DNA of 64,000 nucleotides. It comes from Trema orientale (taxonomy: Eukaryota > Streptophyta > Magnoliopsida > Rosales > Cannabaceae). A program made the position numbers and the translations under genes. This document shows positions 22,752 to 33,439 of this stretch, piece after piece. The notes beneath the pieces are model-generated. The model made no database searches. It saw nothing but the letters and a program-made list of their open reading frames with translations, and was not told the DNA's origin. The stretch covers positions 654,069 to 718,068 of the forward strand of contig JXTC01000140.1 in NCBI GenBank assembly GCA_002914845.1, written 5' to 3'. Positions within the stretch are counted from its first letter, which is position 1. Every line of letters starts with the position of its first letter.

Positions 22752-23291
22752 ATGTACCAAAGACAATTATATTGTTAAACAGAAAGCTAGCTATGAAATA
22801 CTATATTATTTCTGAATATCTCTGAAATAATAATCTGGTCTATCAGACAAACACGAAACCAAAGCACTTATCACTACCCCTTATAAAATGGCAACTAGAA
22901 TTCTCAATGATCATCACACTAATATACGTGAACGATATAGAGAGTATAGAATATGGCATAAAAATTATACGTAAGATAATATGAATTATGCCTATTTCAA
23001 ACTGGTCTAACTTGAGTTTATGTCATTTGTCTCATAGCACATGTAGTTCCACTAAGCTTGCTTAAGTTTTGCTAATCACATGTTTAATTTTTTTTTTTTG
23101 GTTAATAATTCCATATTTAATTAGCACTATATCATACTTAAGTGTTAATTCCAAACATCGAAAAAGCCCCAAAACATATATATAATATTATTAGTTTTCC
23201 TTGAAAAGCATAATATGAGGACAGAGTTCATCTTGCTCAGTTTTATGGGCTTCTAGTTTTGTTGGACCAAAAGTAGGGGCTTATAGAAATA
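22752..23291. other. intergenic, nothing recognised
   Basis: AT-rich; no gene or known element seen. Confidence 0.45.
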
Positions 23292-23550
23292 TGACCAAAT
23301 TTTGGGCCCAATTTCAGTAAATGTCTCTTTGTCAAATATTATAGCAAAATGTCCGGTATATACGCATATATACCAAGTATAAAATTTTATATACCAAGTA
23401 TAAAAAATTATATACCCAGTGCATTTCAGTACAGTAACTAAAATTGGTGGATCTGCGTATCTACCAAGTGTAAAAATATATATACCTGGACATTTAGCTA
23501 TAAAATTTTAAAAGTGGACATCTACTTAATCAAATTTAAAATTTTGGTCA
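23292..23550 (-). repeat. MITE family 'TTGGTATATAA', copy 2 (inverted)
   Basis: Reverse complement of the unit at 2380-2645. The ends are imperfect inverted repeats of about 70 bp, beginning TGACCAAATTTT and ending AAAATTTTGGTCA, with AAATGTCCGGTATATA inside the left arm and its counterpart in the right. The interior repeats TATACCAAGTATAAAA-like units. Some flanking sequence (ATTTAGGTGGAT on the minus strand) is also shared with copy 1, so the true element may be slightly longer. Confidence 0.65.
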
Positions 23551-25045
23551 TCCACCTAAATTTCTCCCAAAAAAGTATCAATCCACATTGGTTCCTAAAC
23601 TATGAAACAATTTTGATCTAATTTGCTTCCCATTTCATTTTCTGAAAACTATGCATGAGTTTTGTGCTAATTAGCAATTTCCTGGGGTACACATGTTTAA
23701 GACTTAATTTGTGGCAACATATATTACGGTATAACCAATGTTATTTTCTTGCTTCAAAAATTTTATTTTAAATCACGCACTCACTAGAATACAATCCTTA
23801 ATTTCTTTGTCCTTGGCTAATGATGATGCATATCCTTGCAATAGGAATTGGTATAAAATGTTTCCCAGAAGACCCGAGAATTATGATATTCTTACCTAAA
23901 TCTCAAAAATCTGGAATGATTTTTTGAAGAAAAACCTTTTTTCTAAAAAAAGAAAAAGAACTAGATAAAAAAAATGCGGGTGGGTGGCACAAAATGTTCT
24001 TGGATTTTTTCTTGGTAACCATTTGGTCTTGGAAGAAAAATACACTATTAGAAATCTCATTGAATTTAAAATTTAGTGACCATTATGTCCTTTTTTCTTA
24101 ATTTGCCATTAACTTGACAATGAAAAATAACTGATGTACAGTTATAATATATATTATATATACATATGAGTAAAGTTTCAATTGAGATTTTTGTTTTTGC
24201 TCCATGGATAGTTACTCTAATTTGGGTCATTAAAATTTCTTATAGTTATAATAATACTAGTAATTCTACTAAAAGCTCTAATTTAATTAATGCTTATATA
24301 AATATAAAAAATTAATTATGACTTAAAAGATAGGTAACTTGTTTGAGTTGGACAGTTTTTTTTTTCAGTCTCTTTTTTTTTTTTTTTTTGTTTTCATTCC
24401 CATTCCATAATTGATTCCTTGTATTTTTATTCTGATTCCCTCTCATTCCTTATCTCTTATCATTGCTATTACCAAATTATACTTTTCTTTCTTTTTAAAT
24501 TTTTTTTCTTTATACGCTCTTTTTTTTTTCTTAGGTTAATTATTTAATGAAAATTAATTTTCTTTAACCAAAATAGTTATATAACTTATCTAGTGGTATA
24601 TTACTCCAAAAAAATGAAAAATAAAAAATAAAAAACTTTTCTAGTCGTATAAATTCTCTCTCCTTTATTTATTTATTTATTTTTTAATTTCATGTATTAC
24701 CTATTTACCTTAATAACTTTATGTTAATAACTTTTTGTATCAAATCGTATCACTTTTGTTTTGGGTTGATTTCATGTATTACCTATTTTCTTATTTACCC
24801 TAATAATTTTTTTTTTAAATTTTACATGTAGTCTTAAAACTAAAGTAATAAAGAGATTTATTTGAATTTTTTTATACAATTTTAAAAATAAGCCATATAT
24901 ATGAAACTAATACATATTATTATATTTTATCAAAACGTTTTCCTTAAAAATACCCTTCCTATTTTTTTCCTTAAAAAGTCATTCCAACAACTTATTCAAC
25001 TTATTCTTACCTCAACAGAAATTGAAATAAAGGGGGATTCCCTAA
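23551..25045. other. AT-rich intergenic with a possible outer terminal repeat
   Basis: T-rich, simple-sequence DNA with no gene. Positions 24183-24217 (GAGATTTTTGTTTTTGCTCC) match, inverted, the segment at about 25735-25770. The two may be the ends of a decayed element of about 1.6 kb that encloses the Harbinger MITE. Confidence 0.35.
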
Positions 25046-25681
25046 GGCTTCGTTTGGTATATAGGATAGGATATAATATGATTGGACTATTTTAAAGGAT
25101 TTGATTGGATTTAATAGGATAAGATAAAATAGGATTATAGTCCAATCCTATCCCATGTTTGGTGTGCTAGTTTTTGTTAGGATAGGATTAGTATATGTGT
25201 TTCATAGTTTTAACTAAATAACAATTTTGAGGTTTGATTAATTAGAAAAATATAACTTTTAAAAATTAATTTAGAAAAATACCATTTTAAAACTCAATTT
25301 TATAAAAATATCATTTTTAAAAACTTATTTACAAAATTACCACTTGTAAAAAAATATTTCGAAAATACACTTTAAAAAATAAATTTTGGAAAAATATCAG
25401 TTTTATACAATTATTTCAAAAATACCACTTCTAAAAAATATTTTGAAAATACCATTTCTAGTTTTACCACTTTTAAAAGAATTTCAAAAATACCACTTTT
25501 AAAGTTTAATCAAATTCATAATCCCTCCCAATCCCAAATTCTCAAGAGGATAAGATTATCTCCTTCTAAAGGTATTATTTTTGAAGTGGATTATTTTAAT
25601 CCAATCCCTCTCATTTGCATGCGCCAAATATGGGATTAATTTAATCCAATCTCATCCTTATCCTGCATTTTAAACGTAGCC
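25046..25681. repeat. PIF/Harbinger (Tourist-like) MITE
   Basis: A 636-bp unit bounded by GGCTTCGTTTGGTATATAGG and the inverse of GGCTACGTTTAAAATGCAGG, with TAA target duplications at 25043-25045 and 25682-25684. Subterminal AGGATAGGAT / TAATCCAATC blocks are also inverted. The middle (about 25240-25510) is a degenerate tandem array of AAAAATACCACTTTTAAAA-like units. Non-coding. Confidence 0.8.
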
Positions 25682-26039
25682 TAAAAAGAATTAAAATAGA
25701 ATAATTATAGGTCATTTTCAACTTGGTCAAAGTACTCATCCATGGAGTAAAAATAAAAATCTCCATTAAAAATTTTCTTAATATATATAACAGATTAAAT
25801 AAGGAGAAATAAGTTTTTTTGAAAAAACACCACAAATAAACTCCTGTTTTCCTCTTCCTAGGTTGTTCACAGATCGAAAAAAAAATCCACAAAAAACAAA
25901 CTATAAAAATTTGGGCAACGAAAACTCCACGTCAACTTTATTTTTTCGTTGTTGAAATTTTAATTTAGAGAGATTTTTTAAAGTTCAGGATTGCCCAAGA
26001 ATTATGGATCTTTAGAACTACAAACCTAAAAAACTAGAG

Positions 26040-26300
26040 GAAGTTTGATTTTATATGGTAAATTTTGAGAGAAACTGAAAAATACCAGATTTTAAAATCG
26101 TTTGAAAATTTTTGAATTTATTTAGAAAAATATTACTTTTAAAAATATTTAGACAAATAACATTTTTTACAAATTGATGATATACTTGAGGTAACAGGTC
26201 AAGTTACCTCAAGTAACTCGACTGGTTACTTCGAGTACTATTGAAAAATATCATATTTTCAAAAATAGTATTTTTCTAAATATTTATTTAAAGTGGAATT
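26040..26300. repeat. GAAAAATATTACTTTTAAAA module with GTAACT palindrome
   Basis: It contains AAAAATATTACTTTTAAAAA and the perfect inverted repeat ACTTGAGGTAAC / GTTACCTCAAGT (about 26194-26224). It then returns through AAAAATAGTATTTTTCTAAA. The same module recurs at 27808-28110 and 28718-28870. Confidence 0.4.
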
Positions 26301-26727
26301 TTGCTGAAGAAAGATTTTTTATTAAATCAATCCAAGATTTTCATAAAATTCAGCCTATACGGAATTTTCAATGTTTTGGGTAAATAACACTGAGCACGAC
26401 CTTTAGAAACATAATCTCCCAACTTTTGCTTATTCTTATACGATTATTTTTCAAGAAAAATGACAAATTCCTCAGTTCTTCTTGAGAAAATTGAAAATTA
26501 GGTGAATGACTAATATTTTAAATTGATTTAAATAAATGTCTATATTTTAAAATTTATAGTTAAATATTCATTTCGTACAATATGTTATATTTTTATTTTT
26601 ATCAATAAGTGAGTTAGACTTTATTTAGTTATAAACTTTTGAATTTAGTTATATAATATGTTTTGGACCAAAAAATAGTTAAATAGTTAGTTAGCCTCGT
26701 AAACCCTTGCTCTCTGCATATACTGAG
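26301..26727. other. intergenic, nothing recognised
   Basis: AT-rich. 26505-26580 shows weak similarity to the end of the MITE at 2380 (TGACTAATATTTTAAATT). Confidence 0.35.
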
Positions 26728-27103
26728 GGGTGGCAATCTATGTCGTGTCATGTTTAACCTAATTAAATCGTGTCGTTAACAGGTTAACCTATGTGCACCT
26801 ATTTAATGAAAACGACGTGCAGATTGATGGGTCCGAACGTATATAAATAGTATAATTATTAGTTTACTCGATTTTTTTAATTAAGTTTTACTATAGTAAG
26901 AGAAATTAGTTCATTAGCTTTATATTTTTTATTTTATTTACAAGAAATTCATGAAAAAATATTTTTTTGAAAATAATTATTTAATATAATTTATTAAAAA
27001 ATTACTTAATCGTGTCAATTCGAGTCAATTTCGTGTCAAACAAATTCAGTTAATCGTGCGGGTTTCGAGTCGTGTTATCGTGTCATGACCTATATTGCCA
27101 CCC
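26728..27103. repeat. hAT-like MITE (GGGTGGCAAT termini)
   Basis: The termini are GGGTGGCAATCTATGTCGTG and the inverse of GGGTGGCAATATAGGTCATG. Subterminal TCGTGTCA-type motifs are frequent at the right end. Flanks carry TATACTGAG on the left and TATACTCAG on the right (three bases removed), a probable worn target duplication. Non-coding. Confidence 0.65.
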
Positions 27104-27117
27104 TATTATACTCAGAC

Positions 27118-27447
27118 TCCATTCTCTCTCTGTCTCCCCAAATATTTTTTAGAAAAAAGCTTCAAAAATCAACAATAGCGTCCCTAATGAGTCCTTCCTT
27201 GCGCTACAGTTATTATCCTCAACCTCGTCGCATTTCTCATATCTGTCTTTATCGACGAGCTCAAGCATTAGTCCCTTGTTCCTTCACAGATCTCGTCATC
27301 TTCGAGCGCTTTGGTCAAATCCAAGCCCTCCAATCTTCCTTCCAAGCTCAAATCCAAGACGTCTAGTCCAAACTTCACCACCATGGTCGAGAAGTTTATA
27401 AAGAATGGGTCTAATCTCTTTTTGTTCAGGGCCGAACCACCGTGTGG
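27118..27447 (+). pseudogene. possible first-exon relic of a host gene
   Basis: A pyrimidine-rich leader is followed by a codon-like, GC-richer stretch. One frame gives SSSALVKSKPSNLPSKLK, resembling an organelle transit peptide, then ATG 27383 in a CACCATGG context and MVEKFIKNGSNLFLFRAEPP. A strong GTAAGT donor follows at 27448 and intron-like T-rich DNA continues. A different frame is open from 27085 and the two are not continuous. No downstream exon was found before repeats begin. The family is not recognised. Confidence 0.3.
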
Positions 27448-27807
27448 GTAAGTCTTTCTTTTTTATTTTTTAAATTTTTAATTGCTCGATTTAGGTAGGT
27501 TATTAATTAAATTTTTGAAATTGGTGGGTTCTGTTTGGTTGCCAGGAAAAATTAAATGGTAACAAGAAAATCAGATTTTCCTTACTGTTTTGTTTTCGTG
27601 GCTTTCCTTATTGCGAATTTTGGATCTGAAATATTGTTACCAGTTATTGATGCTTATCTAATCAATTCATCTTAGTGAAGAGCTCTAAAAATTGTATAAA
27701 ATATAGTCTTTTCTATTTTTATGTATCCTTTAATTCGTTGAGTTTTGGACTTTCTCATTGCTAAAAGTATGAAATAAAGTTTCATCATAAAACACAGTAA
27801 AGATTAA

Positions 27808-28110
27808 GAATTACAAAAATACGAAGGTCGATTTTTTTCTTTTTTTTTTTCCCCCTAATTTCCATACAGTTTTTATTAGAAAAATATTTTTTTTTAAAAT
27901 ATTTTTTAGAAAAATATCATTTTAAAAATGGTCACTAGTTACCGATTTTTGAAAACTAATTACCAGTTATATGCAAGTTATAAATCTCTTTAATTACTAG
28001 TTACCAGTTTTTAGAAATTAGTTACCGGCTATTAGTTATTAGTTTACAAAATGATATTTTTTTAAATACTTTTAAAACATTGCATTTTTCTAATTAAAAA
28101 GGGTATCGGG
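27808..28110. repeat. repeat module, second copy
   Basis: It starts AAGAATTACAAAAATACG and contains GAAAAATATCATTTTAAAAA followed by ACTAGTTACC palindromes. It closes with an inverted AAAATGATATTTTTTTAAA block (about 28048-28066). Homologous in direct orientation to 28718-28870. Confidence 0.45.
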
Positions 28111-28255
28111 CCTACAAAAAACACATGCCACTATATTTATCAAATTATTTTCTAAAAATCCTGTAAAAGGCCCAATTTTCCTAAATCTTTTCTAAAATAG
28201 TGGTAGATGGCCTAATTTTCTCATTGTCTTGTCCTCATGAAGTTGGTGAGAAAAT

Positions 28256-28490
28256 GACGTGGGTAAGACTAACTTGGGCCAAGAAGAACTTTTTTGTACA
28301 TTTTTTTTAGAATGATATTTTTAAGAGTGTTAAGGACGTCTTGACCTATAGTCAAGAATTTTTTGACCATTAAAAAATAATTATTTAAGACTTTTTTTAT
28401 GGTCAAGACGTCCTTGACACTCTTAAAAATGTCATTTTTTAAAAATTGCACAAAAAAGTCATCTTGGCCCAAATTAGTCTTAACCATGTC
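28256..28490. repeat. hairpin MITE with ~100-bp arms
   Basis: GACGTGGGTAAGACTAA...TTGGGCCAAGA at the left pairs with GACATGGTTAAGACTAA...TTGGGCCAAGA on the opposite strand at the right. The arms continue through TTTTTAAGAGTGT and AAGGACGTCTTGACC with few mismatches. Only about 50 bp of loop remain. A transcript would fold into a long hairpin. No target duplication is clear. Confidence 0.75.
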
Positions 28491-28717
28491 CTTTTCCCGA
28501 AGTTGGTATCAAGTCGGTTACGTGAATGATGGGTCCAGTCCATTTAATTGGCCCATGAATATATCTAAATAAATGGGCTAAATGATAGTGCTTCCATTGG
28601 ATATAACATTGGCCTGATAAAGTACACCCTACAAATTTATTTTTAATTTGTCATTCTTCGCCAATGAGAAGATTATCTCAAGGGTTTCTAATACTTTTAC
28701 CTATAAAATCCAAAAAG

Positions 28718-28870
28718 AATTACAAAAATATGGTAGGCCAGTGTTTTTTTTTTCCAATTCTTGCATTTTTTCAAAAAATGTTACTTTTAAAATATTTTTA
28801 GGAAAATAGTATTTTTAAAATGGATACTAATTACTAGTTTTTAAAAACTAGTTACTATAAATACCTACGA
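28718..28870. repeat. repeat module, third copy
   Basis: AAGAATTACAAAAATATGG, then TTTTAGGAAAATAGTATTTT and the palindrome AACTAGTTTTTAAAAACTAG-like segment at about 28839-28855. Truncated relative to 27808-28110. Confidence 0.4.
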
Positions 28871-30580
28871 AGATTTCAATCTTATTACTCTTATGAAGAC
28901 AACAAACATTTGATATTAGCACTAATGATCTTGAGTGTATAGTTACATTATGTAAACTAAAAGTTTTTGACTCAAGTTGATCAAATCTTTAAGATAGTAT
29001 AGCATATAGACTTATTTAAAAAACCCAACTTAAAGATAGATAATTAAGATACAAGACCGTATTTAGATAGAGTATATTTCATGTCCCAGTTTTGTATTTG
29101 ATTTATTGCATTACAGTTAAGTTCTTTTTGTGTTGGCTCAATGTTTTCTACATAAATTTTCAACCTATCTTAATCTTAAAAATGAGTGTTTTCTTTAAAT
29201 GCTTGAAAAATGATATCACTCCTTTTAATAGCCAAAAAAATCTTTCTTGAAATATCTAAAACATGATTATTAAAGTTTTAAAAGGTATTGAATTTGAACC
29301 AGATAAAAAATAAGTCCATGAGGCTTTTTCCTTTGATATTTTTTTTGGTAGACCAAATTTGTTAACATGCCAAAAGTTTGTCATTGGAATCTCTGACAGC
29401 TTATATTTCTCCAACACTAATATTTTTGGTGGATCAAATTTCAGGCAAAAAGTGTTATAGTGGTTATAAATGACATTTTTTTTTGGATACCTAGTAATAG
29501 AAACTTATTTAATGGTATTTAACACTTTTGCACCAACTTACATTGATATCCAACTACTTTTAAAATACCAAAGCCGAATATTTACTTAAAATTAATGTTC
29601 AAATCTTATTGAGCCAATATTAAAGTATCCTTAGTGCATTAGTCTCAAATCTCCTCTTACAAATATGTATCTATTACCTTATTGAGGAGAGTTCTTGATG
29701 AGTGTTCACTCTTCATTGAAAAACTATTGAGTATCTGATGAGATTGGTATAGATGTCAACACAATTCGATTTAGATAAGACTGACTTAGAATTCTAAATA
29801 ATCTGAGCTAGACATTATAGATCCAGAATCAATTCTATTGTAAGAAAGATTGAGTGATCCCTAATAAAAATTTACCCTGATACTAGATAGATAGTCAAGC
29901 TCATAACTTTGATTAGATAGTTGAATCGTATACAGTACATATGATCAACCATAATAACATGAAAAAGAAAAAAAAAGCTAAATACATCCAACTCCGCATG
30001 TGAAGATTTTAGGTCAACTCTTTTAAAAATCCTCCACACCATTCAAGTTAGCTCTTTTAATCAATATGATGATGACTAGTATTTTGTAGAGATTGATGTA
30101 ATTTGTCGGCATATATTCTTCCATATCTAGTTTTTACAAGCTTCAAATCTAGAAGTAAACTAACCTCATAAAGATTTAGAATTAGGTGAGATAATAACGA
30201 TAATAAATCTTAACATATGATGACACCTACCTTCCCGCAATGCACAATTATTAAATAAAAGCATAAAACAAAAATGAAAAGGAATTCGTATAAGAGAGAT
30301 TAGATTCTCCCTCTCGGGAGTAGTATCCCAAAAAGGACAAGAATTATAGAGGAAGGGGAAGAGAAAAAGAGCAACTATGAATTTTTTTTTTTCTATATAA
30401 TAAAAAAAAAAATATATTGCCTACAAATGTTCAACTCCAACTTTAGTTGAATTTCAGTAAAATCATTTTGATAGTATGGAATCTGGGTATAAGTCTTTGC
30501 TGGTTATAAGTCCTTGAAAATCTTACTTTGTCTTGGACTGATATTGGGCTTTAAATGGTTTAGTGGATACAGGCTTGGAC
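28871..30580. other. intergenic, nothing recognised
   Basis: AT-rich, without coding similarity or clear repeat ends. It ends at the outer retroelement, whose left flank is TGGAC (30576-30580). Confidence 0.45.
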
Positions 30581-31849
30581 TGTAAAATCCCAGTTTTTTT
30601 AAGGCTAAAATGGTCATTTGACCAGAATATTTAAAAAAAAAAGTTTATATATATATTAAGTCTGTCTCTCTCTCTCCCTCGTCTCCCGCCCTTCCTCCCC
30701 CGACTCCCTCTCCTTCTTACGCTCCGATGGAATGAACAACCCACGACCACCGCCTGCCCGACTGTCTCCGGCTAGCGTTGAGGCCCGCCACCACCCGCCG
30801 CAGAAGCGCACCGCCGAGACGAAGCCGCTGTATCGCCAGAACACTGTAAAGAAGAGCTGCGACTTCCGTCGCTCGCCGGCGAAGATTCCGGCGACGAAAA
30901 GTCGCGAAATTAGTGGCATCCGAATCCTCTTGTAATAGGCTTTCTCCTGGTATATATTTCACGATCCCATTTTGCCCGGATTAAAAGTTGCCGTTTTAGG
31001 GTATTTTGAGTTTTGAATTTTAGTTTTCGATCCGACCGTTAGATTTCGTTTTTTTTTTTGGTCATTTTTGGATTGTACTCGGAAAATGGAGAAGTTTGAT
31101 ATATATATTGACTATATTTGGTGACCGGCACAAAAATCAATATCTAACGGCTTAGATTTTATCTCGTTTTGTGTGTCACTGGTCCGGTATCGGTCCGAAC
31201 CTGAATTAGTCGAGTCATATATCCAACTTAGCTATTTTAGACATTAGGAATTCAATGAAGAGGTCCGTTCATTGATTCGAAGCTCCGTTGAGAAGTTGGT
31301 TTTTTCCAAGAGAGCGATCGAGGGCGTGGAATTGGTTACCGACCATCCGAATGATCGTCCAATCGGCGCTTGAGCATCCAATAGCGTGGTATCGTTAATC
31401 TAGTGAGGTAGGGATTCAGTTACCTTTTTTTTTACGCCGTTTTGAATAAAACTTATTTTCTGCAACATATGAGCACAAATGTGATTTTAGAACTTTTAAA
31501 TATCTGTGATAGAATTGAATGGTATGATTTATATATACTGGATTGCTCTGAAATTTTTCTGAGTGCAAGTTATTTTTGGATATGTTAAAATAGGGCCATT
31601 ATGTCGCCCATTTTTCTATAAATTATAATCAACCATTTTATTTAAAACCAGAGCATTACTTGAACTTAAACTACTGCATGGCTACTTTTACATATCAGTT
31701 CAGAGTACATGTGTCATGATCATACATGAGTACCAGGTTAGCATCATGGGATTTTTACAGTGTGGCGCTGCGGCTCCACCGACGGTGCAGAGTCCGCGAA
31801 CCCGTGCGTGGTATTTCTTCTGATTACCTCCCCATTTGGTAGGCGTAGG
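30581..31849 (+). repeat. 5' LTR of the outer element, first part
   Basis: It aligns with 49735-51003 of the 3' LTR. A GC-rich stretch at about 30720-30920 is shared by both copies. The LTR is interrupted at 31849 by the Athila-like insertion and resumes at 39969; GTAGG (31845-31849 and 39964-39968) is the duplicated target. Confidence 0.85.
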
Positions 31850-33324
31850 TGATAACTCTATGAAAATAGAGTTATCTTGTGTATTTTTAGTCTTAGGATA
31901 GTTGTTTTAAAAGAATAAATTGTCTATTTTAGGTGCCTTTCTTTACTTTATTTTAGTTTTTGATGTTTCTGATGTTTAAGATCTAATTTAGTCAATATCT
32001 ATTCTATTTCTCTTAATTTTCAGTAGAATTGTTGAATTCTAGACTTGAGTTTTGCAGCATTAAATTAGCAGCATTTTAGAAGAAAAGCTGAACTTCAAGT
32101 AAAAGCTAGAAGTAACTTTGCTGCAGTAGCGCGTTGGAGCAATACTGAACAGCAGATTCCTTTTTCCAGCTGGCATCTATTTCGTACAGCTGGTGCTGAC
32201 AGCTAATATTAAATACCAGCTAAGGAAAAATTAAGCAAAGTGGTCCTCACTCCTTTATTTGGCTGACACGTGTGCTAGGATACCTCACTTATCCTAATAT
32301 AAAAGGAAAGTGTACTATAAGAGGAGAAGGAGCTTGGCGGCTGAGCTGAGAAGAATACGGAAAATGAAAGAAAAAGAGAGAGAGAGAGAGAGTACAGCGA
32401 AGAAAGGACGAAGAAGAAGAAGTACTAGCTACAGCAAAGAGCAAAAATCACCATCATCCAGCTAGACTTTTCCTTACTTCTTTCAATCTTCTTTGTATTT
32501 AATTTCTTTTTCTTTTCTTGAACTTTTTGTAGTTAATGGGGTATTTAGAGCTGCTGATTTTCAAGCCCTAGAACATGAGCTAAGTTTCCTTAGCTAGGTT
32601 TATGATGAATCTGAGGTTGTAATGATGGATTAAAGTTGCTTTAAATGTTTATGGTAATTTCCTCTAGTTCATTCAAGTGAACTTCATTATTATTTCTTTT
32701 TATTGCTTGGCCATCAATATTTAGGATAAATAAATTAAGATTAATTCTAGAAATGTTAATCTTAGTTGGATCTAATATGAATGATGCATATTTCAATCAT
32801 CTCCTTAATAGATCTTTGAATTTGTAATGATATAGGAATATATTATTATCATGCAAACTCATTGAAAATTGATGCTATAAATAGTGTTTTGAGAACTAGG
32901 TCAGCATAAGAATATGTTAAATCTGGTTTGAAGAGTAGTAAACATAATAAATTCGGAAGATTATTATGTACAAAATGAATTTTCGGTTACTGGAGTGATT
33001 TTGCCATAAGCGTTGCTACAACAATTAAACTCAGATTTGCAACCAAGGAGAATTCAATATTCCCAGCTTAATCCCACCACTGATTTACAATCACTTGATT
33101 AGATCGTGCTCTACTTTTTGCTTAATATTTACATTTCTTTTGTATCCTTTTACTTTTACTATTTTGTTGCAAATCTTTATTTCTCATATTTTAAACCAGT
33201 TTGTTTGACATTTAGTTTTTACAATCAATTTTAGTAATCAATCCCTATAGAGACGATACTTAACTTACTACTATATTACTTGTTCGGCACGTACACTTGC
33301 GTAGCTATTATAAAATCCGCAACA
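31850..33324 (+). repeat. 5' LTR of the Athila-like element
   Basis: It starts TGATAACTCTATG and ends CCGCAACA. An (AG)n tract and a TATA-like CTAATATAAAAGG (about 32294) mark the probable promoter. It aligns along its length with 38491-39963. Confidence 0.9.
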
Positions 33325-33330
33325 AGTTTT

Positions 33331-33348
33331 TGGCGCCGTTACCGGGGA
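33331..33348 (+). other. primer binding site, tRNA-Asp type
   Basis: TGGCGCCGTTACCGGGGA follows the 5' LTR after six bases. It is complementary, with one mismatch, to the 3' end of plant tRNA-Asp (ending CCCCGGCAACGGCGCCA). Confidence 0.8.
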
Positions 33349-33439
33349 TTGAGATAACTAAAGTTACTTGTAGAAGCTATTTTGTTTTTCTTGCTTTTAC
33401 CTTTTCTTTATTTGTTTGAGTGGCTGTGCTTGCAGGAAT

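Noticed and set aside
28269-28487. 72-codon frame on the minus strand
   Set aside because: It lies wholly within the hairpin MITE and mirrors its arms.
30656-30962. GC-rich, Arg-rich open frames in the outer LTR
   Set aside because: They overlap on both strands and lie in an LTR. The matching part of the other LTR (about 49820-50093) does not keep the frames.
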